The position numbers and the translations under genes were made by a program. DNA of 64,000 nt from Amblyornis subalaris (lineage: Eukaryota; Chordata; Aves; Passeriformes; Ptilonorhynchidae). Under the pieces are notes generated by a model. It did not search any database. It saw only the letters and a program-made list of their open reading frames with translations, and was not told the DNA's origin. Below, piece by piece: positions 25,314 to 36,947 of this stretch (position 1 is the first letter of the stretch; the number at the start of each line of letters is the position of its first letter). Location of the stretch: contig JACAXG010000130.1 in the NCBI GenBank assembly GCA_018881555.1, positions 124,001 to 188,000 on the forward strand. The letters are read 5' to 3'.

Positions 25314-25696
25314 CATAGAATCATAAACTGGATGNGAAAGGACCTTTAAAGGGCATGTAGATCATTTCCCTGCAAAGGGACACCTTCCACTATCCCAGGC
25401 TGCTCCAAGCCCTGTCCAACCTGGCCTTGGACATTCCCANGGATGGGGCAGCCACAGCTTCTCTGGGCAACCTGTGCTAGGGCCTCACCACCCTTGCTGT
25501 AAGTAACTACTTGCTTACATCTAGTCTAAATCAACAGAAATTGATTATATATGGTTTTAATAATGGTTTTAAACCATTAACCCTCATCCTGTGGCAACAG
25601 GTCCTGCTGAAAAGTCTGTCCCCTTTATCTTCCCTGCAGGCCCCCTTTAAGAACTAAAAAGCTGCAATCAGCTCTGCCCAGAGCCTTCTCTTCTCC
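25314..25696 (-). mobile_element. CR1 LINE 3' fragment, about 380 bp
   Basis: Plus strand starts CATAGAATCATAAACTGG, continues through GGACACCTTCCACTATCCCA and GGATGGGGCAGCCACAGC, and reaches further into ORF2 than most copies: AACCATTAACCCTCATCC and a final GAGCCTTCTCTTCTCC. It is older-looking than its neighbours, with an AT-rich divergent middle at about 25495-25570. Confidence 0.85.
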
Positions 25697-28049
25697 TACA
25701 AAGAACATTGTTGTTGCTTACACCAAACCAACCATCCAGCAAATATGACCCATCATGTTAAAAATGAGAGATCATGCAAAACCAGAGACTTTAAATGAAC
25801 GCGATCTCCAGCACATCTGGCTCAGGAATATCACCCAGCCCCACGNTGGTCCTTCCAAGCCAGCAGACATAGTGAGACCATGACACCAGCAGAATCCTGG
25901 CCTCTCCTCCTTCCTTCCCAACTCCCGAGCCAGAAGAAGGCTCAGTTTAACCACTTGAAACATTCTTCTCCACCCACAGANGCTGCACATTTATCCCAGA
26001 CATTGTGCCTGTGGTACAGGCAGCACATTCCTCAGCTGGAAACAAAGGAGCAGCGCTGGCATCCAGCAGGGGTGGGCTGAGGAACTTCCAGCCCCCAGCC
26101 AACAGAGGAGCTCCCCTGCTCCTGCTGCCATCAGCACCCACCAACCCACTGCCCAGTCTCTGTTCTGTGGTCAGACTTGCCTCTGGCCAGGAGGGAAACC
26201 AAGGCATTCTTTTCCCTGAATTTCCCCTCTCCTATCCTTACACACTCACACAGGAGATAAACACTCAGAGAAGGTCAAATGTAAGAGCCCTCTGACTTTT
26301 GCTTCTTTCAAATCCTTGTTCTGATTTCATTTATTTCTCCTGCCCCCATTCACCATCACCTCTGCAGAATCCCGAGTTTGAAGATTGTCTGTCACAGAAA
26401 TCACCTGCAAAACCCTTTGGGTACCTCTTATCCAGCCTTTTTTTTTTTTTTTCTGTAAAGAGTTGGAAGCATCAATGCCTGGAGATCTTTGGAATTTCCT
26501 GTTCTAAAAAGATGTGTAACCTTCATCACATGCATCCATAAAACTCTCAGTTAAAAGAAATTAGTCTATCCACACTACTGAAATTAGTGAAAACCCTGAA
26601 ACAGAGCATTTCCAGCTGGCTGTGCATGGAGCAGTAGAAGGAAAGCTCTTCCTTCCCTCTTTGACCCAGACAGACCCAAACTGAAATAGGTATTTGAGCC
26701 TGAGTTACACTTCCTGAGCAGATACTCCCAGCTGGGCCTAACTGATGGGAATAACAGTATCTGGTGGACTATTTGAGTCATTTTTCCTTCAAATGGCTTT
26801 ATCTCTGAACTGCAAAATAGAAAGAGGCAGAGAAGTGCTCTTAGGTCTCGCTCACTGCAGAGAACTGAACAGCACCAACCTCAGAACTCAGGCCCAGCTC
26901 CACTCAAATCCCTTCTTCAAATTTATTTCTTCTGCTGGTGCATACAGAAAGTTGGGCATCAAGTTATGCTCAGTAAAAGGCAAAAGATTCCAAATCTTCC
27001 AAGTGTTGTGTTTTACCCTGCCTGGTGCAAATGTGACTCAGTAGTTCTGATATGGCACAGAGACATCGAGATTCAAAGTAAATTCTCTGTCTGTAAAGGT
27101 CTCATGGATAACCAAAAATATCACAAAGAATTTATAAACTTCCTCAGTTATTCCAAATTTTTCAATGTTCACGAAAGTGTCAAACATTCAACCACTGGTG
27201 GGGGCTTCACAGAAATGGATGTAATTATTTATTTCAATTTAATACCCAATTATCCTCTGACATCTATAGGTGTTTTATTTTAAAAACAGAATTCTTTTAA
27301 AAAGTTCAGAGGAAGAAAAACTAAAGCTCCGTGTCTAAGGCAGGACTAAATATTGCAATCACTTTCCATGCATTTTTTAAGTGTTAATTTTGTTTGAAGT
27401 CCTTATATCATTTCCTCACACCTATGAATAAATAATCCCAAGCCTGGCTGTATATTATTTGTATTCACAGGAAAAAATACAGCAATGAATCCTAATTCTT
27501 TCCAGCATCATCTAGCAGGATGCAAACACCCAGCAGACAGGAGCAAAAGGATGTGAGGTGGAATAAGATTTATCCCTGAGAAAGAACAGTTTGGAAAATC
27601 CAGGTGAGAGATCACGGGTGCCACCACACCAAAGTTTCAGAGGCTGCTCCCAAGTGGAATTTTTCTCTCCTGGGGGGTTGATTAGATTTGTAAGAAAGTT
27701 ACTGAAATTTTCCTTTCAGAGGCATTCAGAGTAAGAAGCAAAAAGCTTCCTAAGGGAGGCAGTCAAAGTGAACCTGGTAAAAGTCAGTGCAAGAAAAAAT
27801 AGGAACCCTGTGGTCTCGATATTATATAAAAATGAGGAAAAGGAGCAGGGAACACTTTTCCCACTGGTCATGGTGATTAAAGAAGATTAGAAGTAGTGAG
27901 CTATTTGAGAACCATTCAGTGCTGTCTGTAATGGTGCTGCTTTCAACCAAAGCCAAACACTGAAAATTAAAGTCCACTTTTCAAGGCCTTGCAGGATAAA
28001 AGATTGAGGAAGAAATTGGTAGACAAAAAAAATTACAAGTGTCATTCCG
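25697..28049. other. Non-coding interval, nothing recognised
   Basis: AT-rich unique sequence. A plus-strand frame at 26966-27283 (105 codons) has no recognised domain or splice context and is probably chance. A T-rich run lies at about 26438. Confidence 0.55.
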
Positions 28050-28199
28050 GGCAGCCTGGGCCAGGAGAAGTGTCCCTTCCCATGGCAGGGGTGGAATGAG
28101 ATGGGCTTTATGGTCCCTTCCAAACCAAACCAGTCTGGGATCCTGTGATTCCACAATTCTGTGATTCCATGATTCTGTGATTCCATGATTCTGTGAATT
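28050..28199 (+). mobile_element. CR1 LINE 3' tail with long octamer array
   Basis: Contains GTGTCCCTTCCCATGGCAGG and GATGGGCTTTATGGTCCCTT, then a tail of about seven imperfect octamers (ATTCTGTG and ATTCCATG alternating) from about 28141 to 28199. The body of the element is cut to about 90 bp, but the tail is unusually long compared with the other copies here, which have one to three octamers. Confidence 0.9.
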
Positions 28200-28734
28200 C
28201 TCCTAAATGCCATATTTCAGAAATGGAGCAGATATTCAACTGTATTTAACTACCCAGCCTGTGCTTTGCTAACACATCCTCAAACTTCTCCCAAATAATA
28301 AACGGACTGAGGAATTCCCAGGGATGAGGCTCTCCTGCAGCCAGCGGGGACNCTGCTCCCAGATTTAATGGGTGCCAAGTGTGTCACCTTGTGTCTCATC
28401 ACTTTGTTGCTGCATCATACAAGCTCAGCACAGGTAAGAACCAGAGTGCAGCCTGCATGAAAACAGAACAGGGGTAAAAAAATAGATTCTGAGCTGTCTG
28501 GGGCACAGATTAAATTCAGCACAAGAGCCAAGCAAGGGAGAAAAACTGTAACAGTTGGATTGCTGATGTCTCTGCTTAATCTCTCTCGTGCTGACCATTT
28601 CTGCCTTATTCTTCCTGGAGGCATTGCTGGGAAAAGAATGAGTGACAATATTTAGAAAAGAGTGAGGGGAAGGATGAGGGAAGCACCAAGTGTGGATCTG
28701 CTGGGGGTGAAAGAGGCAGCCCTAACATCAGCAC
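28200..28734. other. Short unique interval with exon-like signals on both strands
   Basis: Between two plus-strand CR1 copies. The plus strand carries the small exon-like segment at 28341-28433. The minus strand carries a strong acceptor (pyrimidine-rich, ending CATGCAG) at 28453-28454 that opens onto 28452. No paired exon was found. Confidence 0.4.
28341..28433 (+). other. Candidate first/early exon with signal-peptide-like start
   Basis: An acceptor-like GGCTCTCCTGCAG ends at 28340. An ATG at 28368 opens 22 codons, MGAKCVTLCLITLLLHHTSS followed by AQ. These end exactly at a strong donor CAG|GTAAGA at 28434 in phase 0. The peptide has a basic residue, a hydrophobic core (VTLCLITLLL) and small residues before a possible cleavage site, the usual layout of a secretory signal. 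Against it: the -3 position of the ATG is T, there is one N at 28352, and no downstream exon was found. It could be chance or a non-coding RNA exon. Confidence 0.15.
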
Positions 28735-28998
28735 TGATTTAAAACTGAGAGAGAGTAGTTTTGGATCAGATGTTGGGAAGAAATTCCTGCCTGTGAGGGG
28801 GGGGTGGCCCTGGCACAGGTTGCCCAGAGAAGCTGTGGCTGACCCTGGATCCCTGAAAGTGTCCAAGGCCGGGTTGGATGGGGCTTGGAGCAACCTGGGA
28901 TAGCGGAAGGTGTCCCTGCACACGGCAGGAGGTGACACTGGATGATCTTTAAGGTCCCTTCCCAACAAAAACCACTCTGTGATTCCTTGACTTTATGA
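28735..28998 (+). mobile_element. CR1 LINE 3' fragment, about 265 bp
   Basis: Begins near TTTAAAACTGAGAGAGAGTA in ORF2 and continues GATGTTGGGAAGAAATTCCT, GCACAGGTTGCCCAGAGAAG and ACCCTGGATCCCTGAAAGTG. It ends with CACTCTGTGATTCCTTGAC. The CCTGGATCCCTG variant places it in the same class as the copies at 29831, 51022, 55452 and 57956. Frames are broken, including by an eight-base G run. Confidence 0.93.
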
Positions 28999-29830
28999 GC
29001 ATCTCCTGGTGCTTCACATGTCACAGGATGCAGTCCCAGGTCCCACCACCTCTCAGCCTATGGCATCTGCTAAAAAACGTCCTAAATATGTAGCAGAGAC
29101 TGGCTTGAAGCGTAGAAGTCAGACTGTCATCAAGGACGTGTTGCTACTGTTTTCAGTCCAGGAAGCCAGGTCATTTTGGGTTCCCATAAATAGAAAGTGG
29201 CAAGCCAGTAAAAAAAACCCCACTCAGATTCTTGTTGCAAAATTTTTCTCCTCCTGTTCTTGATTTAATGCCAATGTAACCAAAAGATTGACCTACAAGA
29301 GCTCAGATTTCCTTCCTGTTTCTTCCCTCCCGTGTCAGAATTTCAAACTCATAACTTTGTGTTATCTGTAAAGCCTGTTANAGTTCTCCTCGACAAAGTC
29401 AAACACTCTGTGGGTGAGTCAGCAGTTCCAGTCTGAGCCAAGCCCATCCGAGCCCCAGCAGAGGTTACATCAACACAGCCATGGCTTTCTAGCCTGCTTT
29501 CCTAGGAAAACAAGGCTGATGGAAATGCAGCAGTTACCAGGCTGTGCCTCTGTTCTCCCTCTCCAATGATGATTTTTTTGAACCTTTGGCCAGTTTCAAG
29601 CGTATTTAATGAAAGGACAGAAATCTCGATGCCGTTAAGGGCAGGTGAAGGGAAAACAGAGATTCCCAAAGCAGTGATCCTGCTCTGGGCATCAGACTCA
29701 GGGATGGGATGCTAAGATTCCCAAATCTCAGCTGTAATCAGTTCTTACTGCATTTGTTTCAGAGCAAGTCACAAGTTTGACCTTATCCTGGAAAGGACCA
29801 AAAGGATCCAAGAGGTCTTGTTTGGTTTCT
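28999..29830. other. Non-coding interval, nothing recognised
   Basis: Unique sequence between two plus-strand CR1 copies of the same class. An 84-codon frame at 29009-29263 has no supporting signals. Nothing else seen. Confidence 0.55.
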
Positions 29831-30091
29831 GTCTGAAAGAGTGTGGATTTAGANTGGATATTGGGAAGAAATTCCTGGCTGTGAGGGTGGGGAGGCCCTG
29901 GCACAGGTGGCCCACAGAAGCTGTGGCTGCCCCTGGATCCCTGGAAGTGTCCAAGATCAGGTTGGACAGCGCTTGGAGCATCCTGGGATAGTGGAAGGTG
30001 TCCCTGCCCATGGCAGGGGGTGGAATGGATGATCTTTAAGATTCCTTCCAACTCAAACCCCTCTGGNATTCTGTGATNTGATGATTCTTTG
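29831..30091 (+). mobile_element. CR1 LINE 3' fragment, about 260 bp
   Basis: Runs from GTCTGAAAGAGTGTGGATTT through GATATTGGGAAGAAATTCCT, GGGAGGCCCTGGCACAGG (seen here as GGGGAGGCCCTGGCACAGG) and CCCCTGGATCCCTGGAAGTG to a terminal ATTCTGTGAT and TGATGATTCTTTGAC. Same diagnostic variant as the copy at 28735. It ends in two or three octamers. Confidence 0.93.
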
Positions 30092-32202
30092 ACTCACTCA
30101 TCCCAAGCTCCACAGTACCTTGCACAGAGCATTTGCCATTGATAGGACACCAGTCCTGGGGCAGAGATCCAAGGGCGACGCTGCCGTGCTCCCACAGACC
30201 TGTCCTGGAGGAAGGACTGCACCTGGAAATCCACGCTGAGGTTCTGGACCATCTGAATTCCCAAGACCTCTAAATCCTCAGCGAGCTCGTTTTACCNTGA
30301 CACCGCAAAGCCTCCTCCCCATTTAGTCCACGACAAAACAGAATCCTTGGATGTTTCCCAGTGCCTGTAATCAGCCCCAGCTCGTTAGCAGGGACAGAGC
30401 CCACCCTGTCCCTCAGAGCAGTGATAGTTCTGCCTCCTGACCCCTTCCTGCAGCGTGGGGAGATATTTCATTGCCAACGCCTAATGGCCAGCCCACGCTG
30501 CGTCTCATCCAGCACGTCCTTTGTTATTCCTATTAGAGCCAGCACAACAAGCTGAGGTGACAGACAAGGACTGGGGAAAAAAATAGCTAAAACGTATCAA
30601 AAAACATACATATGCTCCAAGTTGCTGCAAAAACATGTTATAGCCAGGCAGATATTTTTAGGCCGCCATAAACCGACAGGTGCCTACATTATGCTACAAG
30701 TCTTTAATCTATAAAATTGGATTTACAGCCAGTGCTTGCAGAAGAATGCCTGTGCCTAACAGCCACAGAGACCTACATTCTCCGAGCGTTTCACTGGCAC
30801 CAGTTTAGGACTCGCTCAGAACTGTAAAGGAGTGTGCACGTGCTCTTCCTACGTTTTCTTCAGGTTTTACTGGCCACGAGGTAGAGGGAGTGGGGGGTGC
30901 TTGATTTTTTTTATTGCTGTTTTGGGTGAGCTTTCACTTAATCNAAGCTATAACAGCGTGTAACTTTTTCCTTGGAAAGCTGGCCTGGAATCAGGCTCTT
31001 TAAATAGCAAACAGTTTACTATTAACAGAACTTACCAGTTAATAACTCCAGCACAGGTTAAAGCAAACCATTCCCAGTGGCTCCCCNGGTCAGTGCATCT
31101 GTTTTGACTGTAAAAACAAAAACTCACCAGCTGTACAGCAAGGATTTTTGCTCCAGTCTGCGAAGAGAGCAGCTTATTTCACCACAAATGCTGTCAAGTC
31201 TTTGTCTGGCGGGCAGAAATCCGTCCCTGGTCGGATCTCTTCACCACTGCCCTGGTAACAGAAACATGGGGAAGGTTTTGCTTATTACAGATGTATTATG
31301 ATGTATGAAATGACTTTAAATAATAATTGAGTTCTTACGACACTAAACACTCGATTATTGCATCAGGATGAGCCTCAAAACGAAGTCTGGAATTCAACTC
31401 AGTGTTTCACACTCAGTTTCCTCTGNATTCCAAACTACTCAGTATCACATGGACCCATTTTTCCATGTGTATGTATGTCCATGTACAGCCTTAAAACACA
31501 CTCAGCGCAATGACTTTTCAACAGAGNGATGAGCTTGGTTACTGCCTGGTTATGTATTTGTAAATATTTTAAAGCCCAAAGAGCAGACTCCTTGTACTGA
31601 CTGCAAAACAGGACTTAAAACAAGCTCTGGGCATTTTGAACACCTCTGATAAACCTCAGGAATCCCCACGTGACAAAACACTTTTATTCACATGGCTGCA
31701 CCAATTCAATTTATTGATTTATTTGACCACTGCCAAAGAGTTTCTCCCAGTTAAAATTAACTCGTGGCCTTCCAGCTCTGACTGATGCTTCTGCACGTGA
31801 ACTGTGCTCCAGGAAAACACCTCATTCCCTTCCCTCTCCCGCAGGAACAGCTCAGCAGGCACTGGGATGGCAGAGGGTCAGACCTCCAGCCACCCATGGC
31901 ACGAACGAGGTGATCGCTGAGGAGCTTGTGCTTCTGAGAGCTCCTGAATGGACCAGTTTTACTGTTTTCCTTGGATCAGCATATTCCATCATTCTTATTT
32001 TCTAGAAGCACCACTTTGCCCTTTATCAATTTCATTTCAGTTGTAATCGAGGCCATTTTTATGGCCTCAGAAGTTACTGGAAGTGAGAAAATCGTTATAT
32101 TTAAAGCAGGATATGAAGCATTTTTTTATCCCTTCAGCAATGTAGCTTGATTTCCCATTAATAACATCTAGGTTTAATNTCTTACTGGTAACTCTGCTTC
32201 AA

Positions 32203-32312
32203 AATAGGGAAGCTGAATCACTCAAAAGCTGAATAGCTTGCCTGGGTAAATCCATCAAATTAGATTCCCAGCCCAGATTCCAACCACTACAATGCCCTGT
32301 CCTCCAAGTGCT
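32203..32312 (-). mobile_element. Probable MIR-type SINE fragment
   Basis: Plus strand reads AAAATAGGGAAGCTGAATCA, then AGCTTGCCTGGGTAAATCCA and GATTCCCAGCCCAGATTCCA. This follows the order of the reverse-complemented MIR core (GGAAACTGAG ... ACTTGCCCAAGGTCACACA ... GGGATTCGAACCC). Similarity is weaker than for the copy at 16857. Confidence 0.4.
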
Positions 32313-32751
32313 TCTCTAGGAAGATCCTCTCACTATTATTAATTATTAACCTCTACAGGTCCTGCTACTCAAATGCCAATGGGGAGCACAGAAGAAATTA
32401 CAAGTTCTGTAATAAACACTTGACAAACTTCTCCACGGCATCTGTGTCTGCTGTCTGACCTTATTATCCCTGAACTGGAAGGACAGTAGGATTTAGCAAT
32501 TAGAAAGATAAATATTTATGCTTTAAAGCTATTCCTGCAAAAGCATCCATCTTTTCTGTCCTTTTAGCAACTGGTTACTTATCCTCCCTGAGGAATTGAG
32601 CAATAAATATAAATTCTGAAATCCTAAGCAATGAGAAGAAAATGTTGGTTTGGTTTTAGTAGGATATAGGAGTTACCATAAGAGCAAATCATTAAGACAG
32701 ATCAGCTCCTTATTCCATAGATATGGAATGAAAGGGATGCATCCTTCAGCA

Positions 32752-33463
32752 GACTCATTTGAACACTAAAAAGAGGAAAAAAAACGGGAAAAAAACACAG
32801 AGCCAGGGAGCTCTCAAATCTCAGTGCCAGAAACAGATTCCAGAGGGAGCAGAATCTGCAGTGAGAACCAATATCCCGATAAAGTGTGACCAGCTCACTC
32901 CTAAAATTCTAAAGGACAACAAATGGCAAATGCCCAAGGAATCCCAGAAATCGAAGAAGTTTCTGCCTGTGTGGCTCCTCCCAGGAACAGAAGGCAGCGT
33001 TCCCAAACTCCAGGACACAGCACTCAACACGGAGTCAGAGGTCAGCCCCGAGGAGGAGCGGGAATTCACTCAAGGAATGGTGATGTCAGCTCCAAACACG
33101 ACGTGGAAAGGATCCAGGAAACTTGTCAGTGCTGCAACCGCTCAGGAGCAAATATTTAACTTGGGAATTAGCAAGGAGACCAACGTAGAACTGGCAGGGG
33201 ATCTCTGCAGAGAGGCAAAGCAGGAACGGTGTGAGGAATTCAGGTTGGAATCTGCCAGGAGCAGGTCCTGTCCTGCTCGTTCCTCCAGCTGTCCCACCCA
33301 GCCCGAAGCACTTGAATCCATCAGGCACCTGGATTTTGCATCCGCTTTGGAGGCTGGAAGCATCCACACTCCCTCACACGGTGGCTGGGATGCCTTGAGC
33401 ACGGAGAACCCCTGCCTGGTGGGGAAACAACAACTTCAATGGAATTACTGTTCCTTGGGATGA
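32752..33463 (+). other. Long open frame, possible 3'-terminal coding exon, unidentified
   Basis: The frame is open from 32732 to the TGA at 33461-33463. An acceptor-like TGCATCCTTCAGCAG ends at 32751, so 32752-33463 could be a terminal exon of about 237 codons. There is no ATG near its start. The product would be hydrophilic, with a Lys-rich start (KKRKKNGKK), an acidic patch (SEVSPEEEREF) and a Ser/Arg/Cys-rich part (ESARSRSCPARSSSCP). No domain is recognised, no CR1 or simple repeat explains it, and no close AATAAA follows. Two minus-strand frames are also open over 33086-33402, which suggests base composition rather than selection. Confidence 0.18.
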
Positions 33464-33946
33464 AAAACTAACCTAGGTTTGAACCTGCCATGGTCTGATG
33501 CTCCCTTTGCACCAGTCCCAGGCTGGAAGAACCGGTTTTGGACGTCCACTAATTTCCACCTTCTGCTTCTGGAATTTTTTATGCCCACAAGAGCTGGGCT
33601 GAGGAGCTCTCTTGTGAGCAGGTAGCAGCTGATCCACAGTTCACAAAACCACATCTCCAGCTTCCTTCACACAGTGAAAATTCCAGCTCCCTGAGCCTCA
33701 TTTCTCTTCCGTGCAATAATTTCACAGCTGCCTTAGCAATTTTTTTTTCAGGAATTTCTGCATCTACAACTATAATTCCCTCTTTTGCTTCAAATACTTA
33801 GATATTTATGAAGTATTTCTCCCTTCCCTGCAGTTCAAAGTGAAAAATCTGACATTTTAGAGCCTGCAAGCACATGTCCGTGGCTGGCCCGAGGCGCGGA
33901 GCAGGAACCATCCCAGGTGGTGTGGAGAGAATGAGCTTAAGTAAAT

Positions 33947-34152
33947 CAGAGAATCATGGAATCCCAGGATGGTTCNTGTTGGAAAGGACCTTAAAGTCCG
34001 TCCAGTTCCATGGGCAGGGGCACCTTCCACTATCCCAGATTGTTCCAAGCCCTGTCCTTGGACACTTCCAGGGATGGGGCAGCCCCAGTTTCTCTGGGCA
34101 CCCTGTGCCAGGGCCTCCCCACCCTCACAGGGAAGGATTTCTCCCTAAGAAA
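33947..34152 (-). mobile_element. CR1 LINE 3' tail, about 205 bp
   Basis: Plus strand begins CAGAGAATCATGGAATCCCA and continues GTTGGAAAGGACCTTAAAGT, GGGCACCTTCCACTATCCCA and GGGATGGGGCAGCCCCAG, ending near ATTTCTCCCTAAGAAATGTC. Short deletions have removed parts of the usual CCACCCCCTGCC and CCAACCTGG segments. Confidence 0.9.
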
Positions 34153-35590
34153 TGTCATCCTATGCAAAATAATCCAGATGGAGAATGAGATTTGAGCCCT
34201 GTTTTACGGAGCTGAAAAACAGAACAGGAAGGAACAACACTGGTCTGGGAAGTCCAGAACTGCTGCTGCCACCACAGCCATAAAACCTGGGAACTCACAG
34301 GATGCCACCGACTTTCCCTACAAATGTTCTCATCTGCTATTCCCTGCTAGTTACTTCCTCTTCCCTCTTCTTTATTCCGTGCCTTGCTGTTTGTTCTGCT
34401 GCCAATTATTTTCATATTTGCCTTATGTGGGTTACTTCTCCACCAGATATGTTGATGCCTGTGGAGCCACAAGGTTTTGATATCCCAGATGAACCTTTCA
34501 GATAATTCTCAGTTTCCAACAGTATTCCCCACACGGAGCGACACTCCCAAATGCATTCTGTGTGCATCAGTAGNACTCTGGGAGATGATTCTTATTGATG
34601 TGGTGTTTATATCCATGTGCAAGCACATGGCTGCATGTGCACATCCATTCCAGAGAAATCCCTGGAGCCGTGTCCTATTTACTGGGGGTGAGTGCAACCA
34701 GATTGGGATTAGAACACAGGGATACATGAGGAAGTGCTCTGTTTTTCAGGCACAAAGAGGCCTTCTACCCTGTTCCCTGGAATTCAGTGACTCTGTGTGG
34801 CAACACAAGATTTCTGTGTTAAGAAGAAACATTTCTGTATTTTCAGAAGACTGGCCTGCAACAGGGCATTATCTTCATTGCGACGATTTTCTACCCAGAA
34901 AACCTTTTCAGGGTCGTAATAAAACACATTCACGCAGCACTGGGAGAAAATTGGCCCGAAATTCCCCGAACAATGAACACCAATCTCGAATCTGAGGAGG
35001 GAAGAGGAACCTGGTAACGAGTTCCATTCTGCCGGCGAGCAAACCGAATATAAAACTCCCGTCTTGGCAATTTCAGGGGAAGTGTTGCCCTTCTGCAGGG
35101 CTGAGAGCTTCACACTGCGCTGAGAATAAACTTGCAGACAGCAATGACAGCTGTGGGAAGGAAGCCACGGAGGATCAAACCTTCCTCACAGCTCACAACG
35201 GGAGCAGTCACCCCCCAGAGCACGGCCCCGCTCGGGTACAGGGACGAGGAGCAGCGCCTCGGGCACGGCTGCGGCTCGGGAAGCAAAACAAAGCCGAAGT
35301 TTTTCAGGAGAAGCATAAGGAAGGATGCTTAAAAATTAGATTGAACTGAGGAATTATCAGATTCCACATCAATCCATAGCAGACTTCTGTCTGGCCAGGG
35401 AAAAAAAGGGAGAGATTCAAGCTGATCTCTAGAAATGATGAAAAAAGCCAGGAGAGGGTAAATAAATGTAGTTTAGGCATCTCCTGCCCTCATCATTGCT
35501 AAAAGGCAAATTACATACACTGAGTCATGCCCATTGGAACAAAAATAAATTAAAGTAGCATATAGGACACATAAATGTTAAAGTTGTTGG
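34153..35590. other. Non-coding interval with a GC-rich patch
   Basis: A plus-strand frame at 34477-34995 (172 codons, one N) is unrecognised and lacks splice support. A CpG-richer patch at about 35205-35300 (for example GGGACGAGGAGCAGCGCCTC) is too short to call a CpG island. No repeats recognised. Confidence 0.5.
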
Positions 35591-35739
35591 TGCCTCATCC
35601 CTGGAAGTGTCCAAGGCCAGGCTGGACAAGACTTGGAGCAACCTGGGATAGTGGAAGGTGTCCCTGCCCATGGCAAGGGGTGGAATGAGAAGGACTTTAA
35701 GGTCCCTTCCATCCCAAATCATTCTGGGATTCTGGGATA
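35591..35739 (+). mobile_element. CR1 LINE 3' tail, about 150 bp
   Basis: Starts at TGCCTCATCCCTGGAAGTGT, continues CCAAGGCCAGGCTGGACAAG and GGTGTCCCTGCCCATGGCAA, and ends ATTCTGGGATTCTGGGATAA. Heavily 5' truncated. Confidence 0.9.
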
Positions 35740-36947
35740 ATCTTTTCCCTAATTTCCTTACAATCATGTAATAGATACTGGGATTCCTTCTCACCATCCA
35801 ATCTGGAAATTGTCGGATTTTGATGAGATCAGAGACAGAAAGGGAAGAATCCGTGTTTTGGAATTCCTGGTTTGCAAATCATTATTTGTATGGAAGAGCT
35901 CGGAGTCTCAGTGAGTTCCTCATGACTTGGGGAGAACCTTCCCCTCTTTCCTGGCTCTGTGATCTCCTGGACAGCTGAAAGACTCCTGCAGGATCCCATT
36001 CTTCTCCATGGGAAGCAACCCAAGGAGAAAAGGTGCTGTGTTATCCCAGATCTCATTGCAGCCCTCTGTTTCCGTACGGCCTCAGCCAAGGGCAGAATGG
36101 TGTTTGCATAGGGAGCAAGGAATTCATTCCCTCATCCTGGACCCAGCCTCTGCAGCCCTTCTAGGCCTGGAGGCTGCTCCAGAGGCTCCTTTAGGAGCTG
36201 GGGATAAACATCCCGAGCTGCACAGAACCACACAAAGTGCGGGTTTGTCGGTGCCCTGTGAGCCTTTGTTTACTTTCCGTGGGGAAAGCGGCCGGGATGG
36301 GGCGATGGCAACTTCCCTGGCGCTTTCCCTTCCCTGCCTCCCCTCGGCTCCGGGCAGGAGCATGGTGGGTGAAAGGAATGGCTGGAATGTGTTTGGTGGA
36401 GCACAGTTTTCTGCTCTGCAATCACTTGCTGCTTCCTGTCAGACTGCAGGGAAAAAAAAAANACAACCAACCCAGGCTTCTTTCAATATCCCCCGTTCAA
36501 AAGGTAGCTCAGGCTCCATTTTCTTGGGATAAAAGAATGTTTTATTAATGGAAATTATGCAAATAAAAATACCCTTAATTCATTTTTTCCATTAATTTGC
36601 TCCTTTCTATACTCAAGCATGTAGGTCTCCATATCTTATCCATTATCTATTCTTGTGTGCCTGTTTTGCAGAACAAAGACATGGAAATCGTGGATCCAGT
36701 TCTCCAATCTGGGCTCTGTGCTGTCACAGCCACATGAAGAGGCACTGGAGCCAGCAGAACAAGATTCACAAGGAATAACCTCAGGATGAGGGAGTTTCCC
36801 AGCTGTCACGGAGCCAATGGAGTAGCTCTGCAAAGCTTCTCCCTTGTAACCAGGGCAGGAGGAGCTCGGAGATATTCCTGCTGTTTCCAGAGGCAGGAAC
36901 AAACCCTCTGGATTCCACAGCTCAGAACTCACCTGCCTGCAAAAATC
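35740..36947. other. Non-coding interval, nothing recognised
   Basis: Moderately GC-rich at 36000-36450, where both strands carry frames of 70-170 codons that look composition-driven. An A-run lies at about 36450. No exon with matched splice sites on both sides is supported. Confidence 0.5.

Larger units (their letters stand above)
30092..33946. other. Non-coding interval with a long open frame and an old SINE
   Basis: Includes a conserved-looking block at 30600-30800, AT-rich sequence at 31300-32700, a MIR-like fragment at 32203-32312 and the long plus-strand open frame at 32752-33463. After that frame there is AT-rich sequence to 33946 with no AATAAA signal close behind the stop codon. Confidence 0.5.

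Noticed and set aside
34477..34995. 172-codon plus-strand frame
   Set aside because: Contains an ambiguous base, has no splice signals at its ends, and no recognised motif. The antisense strand is also open in part.
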